From positions 203,704-267,703 of the forward strand of contig JAHIYE010000013.1 in NCBI GenBank assembly GCA_018815325.1: a DNA stretch of 64,000 bases. The letters run 5' to 3'. The position numbers and the translations under genes are program-made. Positions 47,417 through 57,409 of the stretch are shown piece after piece; position 1 is the stretch's first letter; the number at the start of each line of letters is the position of its first letter. A model generated the notes under the pieces. It did not search any database, was not told where the DNA came from, and saw nothing but the letters and a program-made list of their open reading frames with translations. This DNA comes from Gammaproteobacteria bacterium. Lineage in GTDB: Bacteria > Pseudomonadota > Gammaproteobacteria > Burkholderiales > Burkholderiaceae_C.

Positions 47417-48436
47417 TTACGCTTTACCATCAAGGGCTGAGAGCATATTTCTTGCTGCTGTTGAAGCAGGCACAAGACCCGCCGCCACATCCTTGCTCAG
47501 CTGCGGCAGCAGTTCCCGCACCCGTGGGTGCTGACGAAACGCCTGCTTGAGTCCCGTCTCGATGCGCTCCCACATCCAGGCTAGCGCCTGCTGTTGGCGC
47601 CGCTCGGCCAGCTGGCCGTTATCCTTGCGCAGAGTTTTAAACTCTGTCACTGCTGTCCAGAATGCATCCAGCCCTGCCCCTGTCAAGGCACTGAGCTGGA
47701 TCACCTTCGGGTGCCAGATTTTTTCGTCATGGTGTGCATGTTCGGGGTGTCCATGCTGCCCCAGCAGACGCAGCGAGGAAGTGATCTGCGCCTGGGCCCG
47801 CGTCGCAGCCGCCGGGTCAATATCGGCCTTGTTGATCACCACCAGGTCGGCCAACTCCATCACACCCTTCTTGATGGCCTGCAGGTCGTCGCCCGCATTG
47901 GGCAGTTGCATCAGCACAAACATGTCGGTCATGCTGGCCACGGCGGTCTCGCTCTGGCCCACGCCCACCGTCTCGACGATCACGATGTCGTAACCAGCGG
48001 CCTCGCACACGGCAATCGCGTCACGCGTCTTCTCGGCCACACCGCCCAGCGTGCCGCTGGAAGGACTCGGCCGGATAAAGGCCTTCTCGTGTACCGAGAG
48101 TTTTTCCATGCGTGTCTTGTCCCCCAGGATGGAGCCGCCAGACACGGTGCTGGAGGGGTCCACCGTGAGCACCGCGACCCGGTGCCCCTGGTCGATCAGA
48201 TACAGCCCCAGCGCCTCAATGAAGGTGGACTTGCCCACACCCGGCACGCCGCTGATGCCGAGACGGAATGACTTGCCCGTGTGAGGCAACAAGGCGGTAA
48301 GGAGTTCGTCGGCCAGCGCACGATGATCGCTTCGCGTGGATTCGAGCAGCGTGATCGCCTTGGCAATCGCCCGGCGCTGCCCGGCGGATGGGCCCTGCAA
48401 GATGGCGTCAAGTATTAAGTTCACCGGGATACTCAA
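47417..48436 (-). CDS. meaB: Methylmalonyl-CoA mutase-associated GTPase MeaB
   Basis: G3E-family chaperone GTPase that protects and reloads the B12-dependent mutase, 339 residues. The P-loop GVPGVGKS is at 63-70, and NKAD provides the base-specific motif. The TTG at 48436 or GTG at 48424 is the start, both inside the end of the PIN-like gene, so translation is coupled to it. Also annotated ArgK/LAO ATPase in old records. Confidence 0.92.
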   Translation of the reverse strand: MSIPVNLILDAILQGPSAGQRRAIAKAITLLESTRSDHRALADELLTALLPHTGKSFRLGISGVPGVGKSTFIEALGLYLIDQGHRVAVLTVDPSSTVSGGSILGDKTRMEKLSVHEKAFIRPSPSSGTLGGVAEKTRDAIAVCEAAGYDIVIVETVGVGQSETAVASMTDMFVLMQLPNAGDDLQAIKKGVMELADLVVINKADIDPAAATRAQAQITSSLRLLGQHGHPEHAHHDEKIWHPKVIQLSALTGAGLDAFWTAVTEFKTLRKDNGQLAERRQQQALAWMWERIETGLKQAFRQHPRVRELLPQLSKDVAAGLVPASTAARNMLSALDGKA

Positions 48437-49013
48437 TCTTTTGCCCCTGAATTACGATCAGCTGTCGATCCTTCAGACCCTCTAACAAGGCGCCGATTTC
48501 CTCATCAGTGAGACGCCCGGCAAATGCTGAAGTTTTCAGGCTATTTGTAAGCGTTTTCAGGGTCTTGGGGCGATTGACTTTGCGCTCATGCAGCCATTCC
48601 TTTGTCGCTTCAATCTGCTCTTTAAGAGTCTTTGCAGAAGCACGCTTTAGTACAGGGATCGAAGCGAGATCAGGCCATTTGGCGGCACCAATTTTTTGAT
48701 CCTTCAAATGCGTGATGAGCGGGTCGTAATCAGTGTCTTTAGCGATGATATGGAAGTAGACATCTGCCATTTGAACTGACAGGCGACCAACATGAAATGC
48801 AATATGCATGTCCAGAGCGTCTTTGCCCTGCTTACTGACCTTCACATACTGCGCCCTTTCACCAAGCTTTTGTACGGCCTCCACAAGAGGAAATGGCAAT
48901 TTAGTTTGGTGCGGTCCAATAAACACCAGCAACTTGGTGCCTTCAAGGTCCAGCGCAGGGAGCAACTCAGGCTGGACATTCTCCCAATCGACAAGAATGA
49001 CCTGCGTCTTCAT
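48408..49013 (-). CDS. PIN/NYN-like nuclease-fold protein
   Basis: A 201-residue protein with a PIN-like fold. Acidic clusters that could bind Mg lie in [12 protein letters not shown] (N-terminal), [14 protein letters not shown] and [14 protein letters not shown]. The C-terminal 80 residues are basic and helical ([20 protein letters not shown]) and may bind RNA. It overlaps the mutase stop (ATGA) and runs 29 bases into meaB, so it is firmly inside the propionate operon. Probable RNA nuclease; target unknown. Confidence 0.75.
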   Translation of the reverse strand: MKTQVILVDWENVQPELLPALDLEGTKLLVFIGPHQTKLPFPLVEAVQKLGERAQYVKVSKQGKDALDMHIAFHVGRLSVQMADVYFHIIAKDTDYDPLITHLKDQKIGAAKWPDLASIPVLKRASAKTLKEQIEATKEWLHERKVNRPKTLKTLTNSLKTSAFAGRLTDEEIGALLEGLKDRQLIVIQGQKIEYPGELNT

Positions 49014-51178
49014 TGGCCATTTCCCTGCGCCTTTTTGATCTGCTCCAGCACATCCTTGGCGCTGGCCGGGATCGGCGTGCCCGGTCCGTAGATGCCCTTC
49101 ACGCCGGCCTCGTACAGAAAGTCATAGTCCTGCCGCGGAATCACACCACCGACAAACACGATGATGTCGTCGGCACCCTGCTTCTTCAGTTCCTGGATGA
49201 TCGCCGGCACCAGGGTCTTGTGCCCGGCCGCCAGCGTGCTCACGCCGACGGCATGCACATCGTTCTCGATGGCCTGGCGCGCACACTCCTCCGGGGTCTG
49301 GAACAGCGGGCCCATGTCCACGTCAAAGCCCAAATCCGCAAAGGCCGTGGCCACCACCTTGGCACCGCGGTCGTGGCCATCCTGGCCGAGTTTGGAAATC
49401 ATCACACGTGGCCGGCGGCCTTCTTTCTCGGCAAAGGCGTTGATTTCGGTCTTGAGGGTTTCCCAGCCTTCGGCCGAGTCATAAGCTGCTGCATACACGC
49501 CGGTCACCTTTTGTGTGTCGGCGCGGTGGCGCCCGTAAACCTTTTCAAGAGCATCGCTGACCTCACCCACCGTGGCACGCAGGCGAACGGCCTTGATCGC
49601 CAAGTCCAGCAGGTTGCCCTGACCGGATTCTGCTGCAGAAGTGATAGCATCTAAAGCAGACTGCACAAGGGCTGCATCGCGTTTTTTCCGGATATTCTGG
49701 AGGCGGGCTATCTGCCCTTCGCGCACCGCGACGTTGTCGATATCGCGCGCCTCGATCTCGTCCTCGGCGTCCAGCCGGTATTTGTTGACACCCACGATCA
49801 CGTCCTTGCCGCTGTCGATGCGGGCCTGCTTCTCGGCTGCGGCGGCCTCGATCTTGAGCTTGGCCCAGCCGCTGTCCACGGCCTGCGTCATGCCGCCCAT
49901 GGCCTCCACCTCCTCAATGATGGCCCAGGCCGCGTCGGCCATATCCTGGGTGAGCTTCTCCATCATGTAGCTGCCAGCCCAGGGGTCAATCACGTGCGGA
50001 ATGTGCGTCTCTTCCTGGATGATGAGCTGGGTGTTGCGGGCAATCCGCGCAGAGAACTCGGTCGGCAGTGCAATGGCTTCATCAAAGCTGTTGGTGTGCA
50101 GGCTTTGCGTGCCGCCGAACACCGCGGCCATGGCCTCGATGGTGGTGCGCACCACGTTGTTGTACGGGTCCTGCTCGGTGAGTGACCAGCCCGAGGTCTG
50201 GCAATGGGTGCGCAGCATCAGACTCTTGGGGTTCTTCGCCTCGAAGCCTTTCATGATGCGGCACCACAAGAGCCGCGCCGCGCGCATCTTGGCCACTTCG
50301 AGGTAGAAGTTCATGCCGATGGCCCAGAAGAAGCTCAGGCGCGGTGCGAAGTCGTCCACATCCAGGCCCTTGGCCAGCGCGGTCTTCACATACTCCTTGC
50401 CGTCGGCCAGCGTGAAGGCCAGCTCCAGCGCCTGGTTTGCTCCGGCTTCCTGCATGTGATAGCCGCTGATACTGATCGAGTTGAACCTGGGCATGTTCTG
50501 CGCCGTGTACTCGATGATGTCGCCAATGATGCGCATGCTGGGCTGCGGCGGGTAGATATAGGTGTTGCGGACCATGAACTCCTTGAGGATGTCGTTCTGG
50601 ATGGTTCCGCTCAATTTCTCCTGGCTCACGCCCTGCTCTTCTGCCGCCACCACATAGCCCGCCAGCACCGGCAGCACGGCGCCGTTCATGGTCATGGACA
50701 CACTGACCTTGTCCAATGGAATCTGGTCAAAGAGGATTTTCATGTCCTCCACGCTGTCAATGGCGACACCGGCCTTGCCCACGTCACCGGTCACGCGCGG
50801 GTGATCGGAGTCGTAGCCGCGGTGTGTTGCCAGATCGAAGGCCACGCTCACGCCCTGCCCGCCCGCAGCCAGCGCCTTGCGGTAGAAGGCATTGGACTCC
50901 TCGGCGGTCGAAAAGCCGGCATATTGGCGAATGGTCCAGGGACGCACGGCATACATGGTGGCCTGCGGACCGCGCAGATAGGGCTCAAAGCCGGGCAAGG
51001 TATTGGCATAAGCCAGGTTTGTCGCGTCCTGTGCGGTGTACAGGGGCTTGACCGTGATGCCGTCTGGCGTGATCCAGTTCAGTGCATCCACCTGGCCACC
51101 TGGCGCGGATTTGGCTGCGGCCTTTTGCCAAGCCTCAAGCGTGGCGGGCTGGAATTCGGGAGATTTCTTCTGACTCAT
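49010..51178 (-). CDS. scpA: Methylmalonyl-CoA mutase (B12-dependent)
   Basis: Rearranges methylmalonyl-CoA to succinyl-CoA using adenosylcobalamin, 722 residues, a single-chain form. The N-terminal TIM barrel (about 30-560) binds substrate; the C-terminal B12 domain starts near 589 with DGHDRG, H602 being the lower cobalt ligand, and ends with [16 protein letters not shown]. First gene of the operon, divergent from the GntR regulator. Confidence 0.95.
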   Translation of the reverse strand: MSQKKSPEFQPATLEAWQKAAAKSAPGGQVDALNWITPDGITVKPLYTAQDATNLAYANTLPGFEPYLRGPQATMYAVRPWTIRQYAGFSTAEESNAFYRKALAAGGQGVSVAFDLATHRGYDSDHPRVTGDVGKAGVAIDSVEDMKILFDQIPLDKVSVSMTMNGAVLPVLAGYVVAAEEQGVSQEKLSGTIQNDILKEFMVRNTYIYPPQPSMRIIGDIIEYTAQNMPRFNSISISGYHMQEAGANQALELAFTLADGKEYVKTALAKGLDVDDFAPRLSFFWAIGMNFYLEVAKMRAARLLWCRIMKGFEAKNPKSLMLRTHCQTSGWSLTEQDPYNNVVRTTIEAMAAVFGGTQSLHTNSFDEAIALPTEFSARIARNTQLIIQEETHIPHVIDPWAGSYMMEKLTQDMADAAWAIIEEVEAMGGMTQAVDSGWAKLKIEAAAAEKQARIDSGKDVIVGVNKYRLDAEDEIEARDIDNVAVREGQIARLQNIRKKRDAALVQSALDAITSAAESGQGNLLDLAIKAVRLRATVGEVSDALEKVYGRHRADTQKVTGVYAAAYDSAEGWETLKTEINAFAEKEGRRPRVMISKLGQDGHDRGAKVVATAFADLGFDVDMGPLFQTPEECARQAIENDVHAVGVSTLAAGHKTLVPAIIQELKKQGADDIIVFVGGVIPRQDYDFLYEAGVKGIYGPGTPIPASAKDVLEQIKKAQGNGQ

Positions 51179-51270
51179 GGTGTGGGGTCGCTCGCATGGC
51201 TCTGTTAAACAGCACTTTACGCCCTGTCAGACGCAACTTTGGCAGGCATTTTCTGTTGCGCCGAGTTTAC

Positions 51271-51290
51271 ATTATTTATAATTATTTATG
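51271..51290 (+). promoter_or_regulatory. AT-rich tandem repeat in the scpA-gntR divergent promoter
   Basis: Two tandem copies of ATTATTTATR lie between the mutase start (51178) and the regulator start (51302). Their place in the only divergent promoter makes them a candidate operator or -10 region. No match to a named operator. Confidence 0.35.
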
Positions 51291-51301
51291 CAAAATATTC
51301 C

Positions 51302-51970
51302 ATGAAGCTTACAATTCCAGCCATGGCAGCTGTCTCCCTCTCCCCCCGCGCCCTCTATGAAGAGGTGGCAGAACTCCTGCGCCAGCGCATTTTCAGCCGA
51401 GAGCTGGAACCCGGCAGCTGGATCGACGAGCTCAAGATCGCCGAGGCCTACGGCATCAGCCGCACGCCCTTGCGTGAAGCCCTCAAGGTGCTCGCGGCCG
51501 AAGGCCTCGTCACCATGAAAGTACGCCGTGGCGCCTATGTCACCGAGGTTTCCGAGCAGGATCTGGCCGATGTCTATCATCTGTTGAGCCTGCTGGAATC
51601 AGACGCTGCCGGCATTGTGGCCCGCACCGCCACGCCCTTGCAAATCCAGGGGCTGCAAGCCCTGCATGACGAACTGGAGAGTGCCGTCACACCGTCCAGA
51701 GAGGAACGTGACCGCTTCTTCGAGATCAACGAGCGCTTTCACATGCTGTTGCTGGAGATTGCCAACAACCGCTGGCGTGACCAGATGGTGGCCGACCTGC
51801 GCAAGGTCATGAAGCTCAACCGGCACCACTCCCTGCTCAAGACAGGGCGCATCAAGGACTCACTGCAGGAACATCGTGCCGTCATGGACGCCATCACCGC
51901 GCGAGATTCAGCGGCAGCAGAAGCGGCCATGAAGCAGCACTTCAGAAACGGCCTTGAGGCAGCCACATGA
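51302..51970 (+). CDS. GntR-family (FadR/FCD) transcriptional regulator
   Basis: A 222-residue repressor-type protein. N-terminal winged helix (DELKIAEAYGISRTPLREAL), C-terminal FCD domain with ligand-metal His residues (HMLLLEIANN, EHRAVMDAI, MKQHFRNGLE). Divergent from the mutase operon, it probably senses a propionate-path acyl-CoA or organic acid and controls it; that is inference. A second ATG at 51323 is possible. Confidence 0.85.
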   Translation: MKLTIPAMAAVSLSPRALYEEVAELLRQRIFSRELEPGSWIDELKIAEAYGISRTPLREALKVLAAEGLVTMKVRRGAYVTEVSEQDLADVYHLLSLLESDAAGIVARTATPLQIQGLQALHDELESAVTPSREERDRFFEINERFHMLLLEIANNRWRDQMVADLRKVMKLNRHHSLLKTGRIKDSLQEHRAVMDAITARDSAAAEAAMKQHFRNGLEAAT

Positions 51971-52017
51971 TCTAAAGTGCGCGTTTGGTCTATTTTCTGA
52001 AACAGCTAGCATTACCC

Positions 52018-52902
52018 ATGACCCAAACTGCACAGCCCGGCATCCTCGCCCCCATCCCTCCCCAGGCACGTTTCCTCAATTTTCAACTCAGACCAGACTC
52101 CAATCCGGGCCCCGTACTCAAGGCACTGGCCAATGAAGTGGATGGCGTCCAGGTCGTCGTCGGCATTGGCGCCTTGCTGGCAAGTGCTTTGGGAGCAAAG
52201 GTGCCTGGTCTGCGAAGTTTCGAAGGCATGCCGGGCGCCAAGGTCAAGCTGCCCGTCACGCCTGCCGCGCTCTGGCTCTGGTTGCGTGGGGATGAACGCG
52301 GTGAGTTGCTGCACCTCAGCCGGCACCTGGAGAACTTGCTGGCACCGGCCTTCACACTGGAGTCCATCACCGATGCTTTCAGGTACGTCGACTTCCGCGA
52401 CCTGAGTGGCTATGAAGACGGCACGGAAAACCCGCAAGGTGATGAGGCCCTGGCCGCCGCCCTGGTGCCCGCCACAGATGCCACGCTGGCAGCCTCCAGC
52501 TTTGTGGCCGTGCAGCGCTGGCAACACAACTTCGCACATTTCGACGGCATGAGCCGGCAGCAGCAGAACGACATCTTCGGTCGTGACCGGGACAGCAATG
52601 AAGAACTGGACGAGGCCCCCATCACGGCCCACGTCAAGCGCACCGCACAGGAAAGTTTCGAGCCCGAGGCGTTTGTATTGCGCCGCTCCATGCCCTGGGC
52701 CGAGGGCAAGCTGGCCGGACTGGTGTTCACGGCCTTTGGTCACTCACTGGATGCGTTTGAAGCCCTGTTGCGACGCATGTCCGGCGCAGAAGACGGTTTG
52801 GTGGACGGACTGTTCCAGTTCACCCATCCAGACAGCGGCGCCTATTTCTGGTGCCCTGCCCTGCATCAGGGTAAGCTTGACCTACGGCCGCTGGGGCTCT
52901 AG
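52018..52902 (+). CDS. DyP-type heme peroxidase (class B, YfeX-like)
   Basis: A 294-residue peroxidase. The distal Asp is D134 in the GxxDG motif (SGYEDGTENP). The probable proximal His is H205 (TAHVKRT), and the distal Arg lies in VLRRSMPW. No signal peptide, so cytoplasmic unless packed into an encapsulin, and none is seen. Oxidises dyes, porphyrins or lignin-like phenols with peroxide. Confidence 0.9.
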   Translation: MTQTAQPGILAPIPPQARFLNFQLRPDSNPGPVLKALANEVDGVQVVVGIGALLASALGAKVPGLRSFEGMPGAKVKLPVTPAALWLWLRGDERGELLHLSRHLENLLAPAFTLESITDAFRYVDFRDLSGYEDGTENPQGDEALAAALVPATDATLAASSFVAVQRWQHNFAHFDGMSRQQQNDIFGRDRDSNEELDEAPITAHVKRTAQESFEPEAFVLRRSMPWAEGKLAGLVFTAFGHSLDAFEALLRRMSGAEDGLVDGLFQFTHPDSGAYFWCPALHQGKLDLRPLGL

Positions 52903-52904
52903 CA

Positions 52905-52925
52905 TTGCTACAGTCTTGATAGCAA
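52905..52925. repeat. TTGCTA/TAGCAA palindrome
   Basis: A six-base inverted repeat with a nine-base loop lies three bases after the DyP stop codon. It belongs to the GCTAT/ATAGC-type palindromes seen elsewhere in the window. Confidence 0.4.
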
Positions 52926-52970
52926 GACCAAGTACCGGAAAAAGCAGGAATTTTTTCCCCGCCATTGTTG

Positions 52971-55532
52971 ATGGCGTATGAGAAGCGGATGTCGCCTGCA
53001 CGCCTGTTCCGAATGCGTGATGAGTCCTCCGGTAGCCAACCTATCCACCTAATGCAGCAAACATCGCTCGAATACCAAGCCATTCTCGAAAACGCATCGA
53101 TCGGGATCTTGTTCACCCGCGATCAGCGGGTTCAGCACTGCAACGCCCGATTCGCAGAAATTTTCGGTGGTTCACAAAGCGAACTCGTCGGGCAGCCCGG
53201 CTCTGTATTCTGGATGACGGAGCAAGATTACGCTGAAATTGGAAGAGCCGCCTATCCCATCCTCTCCAGCGGTGGGCTTTTCGAATATGAAGGAAAAATG
53301 CGTCGCAAGGATGGCAGCTCCGTCTATTGCCATGTACAGGCCAAGGCCATCAACCCTGACAACACAGCAGCAGGAACGGTCTGGATCATCGAGGATATTG
53401 GTGAACGCAAGCGCGTGCAGGAGGAGTTGCAGGATCTGCTGCTCAAGCAGCAGGCCATCCTGGAGAATGCCTCGGTAGGCATCATGTTCACCCACAATGG
53501 GTTCGTCGTGCATTGCAATCCCCGCTTCGAGGAGATTCTTGGCTGGCCGCCGGGCCGGCTGCAAGGACAGAAAGCCTCTGTGTTCTTCAAGAGTTTGCAG
53601 GACTACGAGCTCTTTGGACACGCGGTAGGCCCCAGACTGTCTGCCGGGGAACTGGTCGACATTGAATGGCTCAATATCCGCAAGGATGGATCGCAATTCT
53701 GGTTTCGGCATCGGGCGAAAGCCCTGGAATCAGGCGACGGGAGTCAAAGCACCATCTGGATCAGTGAAGATGTCACGAGCAAAAAGGCCGCTGAAGAGGC
53801 GCTGATAAAAGCTCACATTGAACTCGAAGACCGGGTCAAACAGCGAACCGGAGAGTTAGAGCAGACCAGTCGACAACTGGAGACCGTGATCCTGAGTTCC
53901 CCACTGGCCATCTACACCCGAAACACAGACAGCGTCATCACAAGCTGGAACCCGGCCGCCGAGCTTATGTTTGGCTGGACCGCCAGCGAAATGATAGGCA
54001 AGAACTACCTGCCAACCATTCCGGAAGAAAGAAAAGCCGAAGCCAAAGAACTGCAGCAAAGAGTGTTGAGCGGTGAGTCCCTCGTCCAGCTTGAGCTGGT
54101 ACGTCAGCGTCGCGACGGCTCGCCCATTGACATCAGCCTGACAGTAGCTCCTTTGCGGGATTCGACAGGCAAGTTGTCTGGCTACCTCACCATTGCAGCA
54201 GACATCACAGAACGCAAGTTGGCAGAGCAAAAGATAGAGTTTCTGGCTTACCACGACTCCCTCACCGGACTGCCAAACAGGCTGCTGCTGCAGGACCGCA
54301 TGGAGCAGGCCATGGCGCATTCGGATCGCACCCGAAGCCGGGTGGCGCTGATGTTCATGGATCTCGACAATTTCAAGCAGATCAACGACTCGCTGGGCCA
54401 TGCATCGGGCGACGCCCTGCTCAAGCAAGTGGCACAGCGCCTGCGCGAGTGCGTGCGTGACACCGACACGCTGAGCCGGCAGGGAGGTGACGAGTTCGTG
54501 ATCGTGTTGCAGGACTTGTCCAGCGGTGCCGCAGCAGAACCTGTGCTGAACAAGATCATTGGGCGACTGCAGGAGCCGTTTTATGCCGAGGGGCACGAAC
54601 TTTCGACCTCTGTGTCGATTGGCGTGACCCTCTACCCTGAAGACGGCAAGGACTTCGACACGCTGAGCAAGAAGGCTGACATGGCGATGTACCGGGCCAA
54701 GGAAGCCGGACGCAACACCTACCGCTTCTTTGACAATGAAATGAACGTCGAGGCGATCGACCACCTGCGCACCCGCAATGGCTTGCGCCGTGCCGTGGAG
54801 CGCGACGAGTTCGTGCTGCACTACCAGCCACAAATTGACCTGAACAGCGGTGCCGTAATCGGTGTGGAGGCGCTGATACGCTGGCAACGCAGCGAGCGCG
54901 AACTGGTGGCCCCCGGAAAATTCATTCCCGTGGCTGAAAACAGTGGCCTGATCGTACCGATCGGTGAGTGGGTGATCCAGCAAGCCTGCCGCCAGGCCAT
55001 GCTTTGGCAGCAGGCGGGCCTGCCGCCCTTGACGATGGCCGTAAACCTCTCTGCCGTGCAATTCAAGCACGGCAATGTCGAAGCTACGGTCACCGCAGCG
55101 CTGCAGCAATCCGGCTTGAACCCTGCCCTGCTGGAACTGGAGCTCACCGAGTCCATCCTGATCCAGAACGTCGAGCAGGTGCTCGCCACCGTCAAGCGGC
55201 TCAAGCAGCTGGGCGTGAAACTGGCCATCGATGATTTCGGCACCGGCTATTCCAGCCTGTCCTACCTCAAGCGCTTTGACATCGACAAACTCAAGATCGA
55301 CCAGTCATTCATCCGCGACCTGGCCACTGACCCGGATGATGCGGCCATCGTGCAGGCCATCATCCAAATGGCCCGCAGCCTGAAGCTCAAGACCATTGCC
55401 GAGGGCGTTGAAAGCACCGACATGCACGCGCAGTTGCGCAATTTCCAGTGCGACGAAGCACAGGGCTATCACTTCGCGCGCCCCATGTCAGCCGACGAAT
55501 TCGCACGCTATCTGGCTGGCTCGCTCCACTGA
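52971..55532 (+). CDS. PAS-PAS-PAS-GGDEF-EAL cyclic di-GMP signalling protein
   Basis: A soluble 853-residue protein with no membrane helix. Three PAS domains (about 25-135, 150-260, 300-415) are followed by GGDEF and EAL. The cyclase motif SRQGGDEF is intact, with an RxxD inhibitory site five residues before it (RDTD). The phosphodiesterase signature EALIRW is also intact. It could make or break c-di-GMP depending on the PAS input. The ATG at 52971 is used; 52989 is an alternative and neither has a strong ribosome site. Confidence 0.92.
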   Translation: MAYEKRMSPARLFRMRDESSGSQPIHLMQQTSLEYQAILENASIGILFTRDQRVQHCNARFAEIFGGSQSELVGQPGSVFWMTEQDYAEIGRAAYPILSSGGLFEYEGKMRRKDGSSVYCHVQAKAINPDNTAAGTVWIIEDIGERKRVQEELQDLLLKQQAILENASVGIMFTHNGFVVHCNPRFEEILGWPPGRLQGQKASVFFKSLQDYELFGHAVGPRLSAGELVDIEWLNIRKDGSQFWFRHRAKALESGDGSQSTIWISEDVTSKKAAEEALIKAHIELEDRVKQRTGELEQTSRQLETVILSSPLAIYTRNTDSVITSWNPAAELMFGWTASEMIGKNYLPTIPEERKAEAKELQQRVLSGESLVQLELVRQRRDGSPIDISLTVAPLRDSTGKLSGYLTIAADITERKLAEQKIEFLAYHDSLTGLPNRLLLQDRMEQAMAHSDRTRSRVALMFMDLDNFKQINDSLGHASGDALLKQVAQRLRECVRDTDTLSRQGGDEFVIVLQDLSSGAAAEPVLNKIIGRLQEPFYAEGHELSTSVSIGVTLYPEDGKDFDTLSKKADMAMYRAKEAGRNTYRFFDNEMNVEAIDHLRTRNGLRRAVERDEFVLHYQPQIDLNSGAVIGVEALIRWQRSERELVAPGKFIPVAENSGLIVPIGEWVIQQACRQAMLWQQAGLPPLTMAVNLSAVQFKHGNVEATVTAALQQSGLNPALLELELTESILIQNVEQVLATVKRLKQLGVKLAIDDFGTGYSSLSYLKRFDIDKLKIDQSFIRDLATDPDDAAIVQAIIQMARSLKLKTIAEGVESTDMHAQLRNFQCDEAQGYHFARPMSADEFARYLAGSLH

Positions 55533-55541
55533 TCCAGCACC

Positions 55542-56540
55542 TCAGGCTGTTGCGCTGACAGCCTCTTGCGCCAACTGCCAGACCTGGCGCGCAGGCAGTG
55601 TCTTGAGACGATGGTCGCTCCAGACCTGGCGCCAGCGTCGCGCCCCCGGCAGGCCGTGCCGCAGACCCAGCATGTGGCGGGCAATGGCATACCAGGAGGT
55701 ACCGTGCTGGGAGGCCTCAGCTGTCATGTAATCCACCATCTGCTCTTCCACACGCTCACGGCTCAGATCCGAAGCCGCAGCGCCGTAAAAGGCTTCATCC
55801 CAGGTGGCCAGCCACCAGGGGTTGTGATAGGCCTCGCGCCCCAGCATCACGCCATCAAGTTCTTCCAGTTGCTCTGCCACCTGTGCATGGGTGGTGATGC
55901 CGCCGTTGATGACAATCGTGAGCTGTGGGAAATCGCGCTTCAAGCGGTGCACCATTTCATAACGCAGCGGCGGCAGCTCTCGGTTCTCCTTCGGACTCAG
56001 CCCTTTGAGCCAGGCATTGCGGGCATGAACGATGAAGGTCGAGCAGCCCGCCTCGCTGACCTGCCCGACAAAATCGCGTACAAATTCGTAGCTCTCGGTC
56101 TTGTCGATGCCAATACGGTGCTTGACCGTGACCGGCACGCTGACCACATCCACCATGGCCTTGACGCAATCCGCCACGAGTTGCGGCTCAGCCATCAGGC
56201 AGGCGCCAAAGGCACCCCGCTGCACACGCTCGGAGGGGCAACCACAGTTGAGGTTGATCTCGTCATACCCCCATTGCGCCCCCAGCGCCGCGCAGTGTGC
56301 CAGATCCGTCGGCTCGCTGCCGCCGAGCTGCAAGGCAACTGGGTGTTCTTGCGGGTTGAACTGGAGGTGGCGTGCCACATCACCGTGCAGCAGCGCACCG
56401 CTGGTCACCATTTCGGTATAGAGCAGGGCATGCCGGGACAGCAGACGATGAAAATAGCGGCAATGGCGGTCGGTCCAGTCCATCATGGGGGCAACCGACA
56501 TGCGCCACCGATCCGGGGAAACAGGCTTTGGGCTAGGCAT
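55542..56540 (-). CDS. dusA: tRNA-dihydrouridine(20/20a) synthase DusA
   Basis: FMN-dependent tRNA-modifying enzyme reducing U20/U20a in the D-loop, 332 residues. TIM barrel with NLNCGCPSERV and the catalytic Cys in GAFGACLM, then KHRIGID and NGGITTHAQV for FMN. The C-terminal helical RNA-binding domain ends at the stop. Convergent with the c-di-GMP gene. Confidence 0.94.
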   Translation of the reverse strand: MPSPKPVSPDRWRMSVAPMMDWTDRHCRYFHRLLSRHALLYTEMVTSGALLHGDVARHLQFNPQEHPVALQLGGSEPTDLAHCAALGAQWGYDEINLNCGCPSERVQRGAFGACLMAEPQLVADCVKAMVDVVSVPVTVKHRIGIDKTESYEFVRDFVGQVSEAGCSTFIVHARNAWLKGLSPKENRELPPLRYEMVHRLKRDFPQLTIVINGGITTHAQVAEQLEELDGVMLGREAYHNPWWLATWDEAFYGAAASDLSRERVEEQMVDYMTAEASQHGTSWYAIARHMLGLRHGLPGARRWRQVWSDHRLKTLPARQVWQLAQEAVSATA

Positions 56541-56632
56541 GGCTGCGATTATCCCAGCCTTGGCCTCTGCATACCTGCGGGGACTTGACGCGCATCAAAC
56601 CCGCGAAATGCCTGTCATGACATAGTAAGCAG

Positions 56633-57409
56633 ATGGATTCAGGCACATCAGACCTTATGGCTTTGCAGGCATCCGCCGACGGCGTCACGCCTGAGGCGGG
56701 TGCACGCCCTGCCATTTTTCTTGCACAGCAACTGTGCAAGACCTACCAGATGGGCGAGGTCCAGGTTAAAGCCTTGACCGATGTCGACCTGGAAATCTAC
56801 CGGGGCGAATTCATCGTGCTGCTCGGCCCCTCAGGCAGCGGCAAATCGACCCTGCTCAATATTCTCGGCGGCCTGGACCGCCCCTCCAGCGGCGTCGCAC
56901 GTTTCGCCGATCATGACCTGACGGCGGCCAACGATGCCCAACTCACCCAGTACCGGCGGGAACACGTGGGCTTCGTGTTCCAGTTCTACAACCTGATTCC
57001 CAGTCTGACCGTTCGTGAAAACGTGGAACTGGTGACCGACATCTCGCACCATCCCATGCCGGCGCAAGACGCACTCGCCATGGTTGGGCTGGCTGAGCGC
57101 ATGGATCACTTTCCTTCCCAGCTCTCAGGAGGCGAGCAGCAGCGGGTGGCGATTGCGCGTGCCATCGTCAAGCGCCCCGAAGTGCTGCTGTGCGATGAGC
57201 CAACAGGGGCGCTGGACTATGTGACCGGCAAGCTGGTGCTGGAGGTCATCGAGCGCATCAACCGCGAACTGGGAACCACGGCCATCGTGATCACCCACAA
57301 TGCAGCCATTTCCGGCATGGCTGATCGGGTTCTCTACATGGGAGGCGGCAGCATTCAACGGGTCGAACTCAACCCCCACAAACTCAAACCCGCAGAGCTG
57401 TCCTGGTGA
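56633..57409 (+). CDS. ABC transporter ATP-binding protein (MacB/LolD-like)
   Basis: A 258-residue ATPase subunit. Walker A at 65-72 (GPSGSGKS), signature [14 protein letters not shown] and Walker [12 protein letters not shown]. About 25 N-terminal residues precede the family core, so a later start is possible. It energises the FtsX-like permease next door, with which it overlaps (GTGA). Confidence 0.92.
   Translation: MDSGTSDLMALQASADGVTPEAGARPAIFLAQQLCKTYQMGEVQVKALTDVDLEIYRGEFIVLLGPSGSGKSTLLNILGGLDRPSSGVARFADHDLTAANDAQLTQYRREHVGFVFQFYNLIPSLTVRENVELVTDISHHPMPAQDALAMVGLAERMDHFPSQLSGGEQQRVAIARAIVKRPEVLLCDEPTGALDYVTGKLVLEVIERINRELGTTAIVITHNAAISGMADRVLYMGGGSIQRVELNPHKLKPAELSW

Noticed and set aside
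53856-55109. 417-codon minus-strand frame opposite the GGDEF-EAL gene
   Set aside because: Opposite strand carries intact GGDEF and EAL motifs; no homology here.
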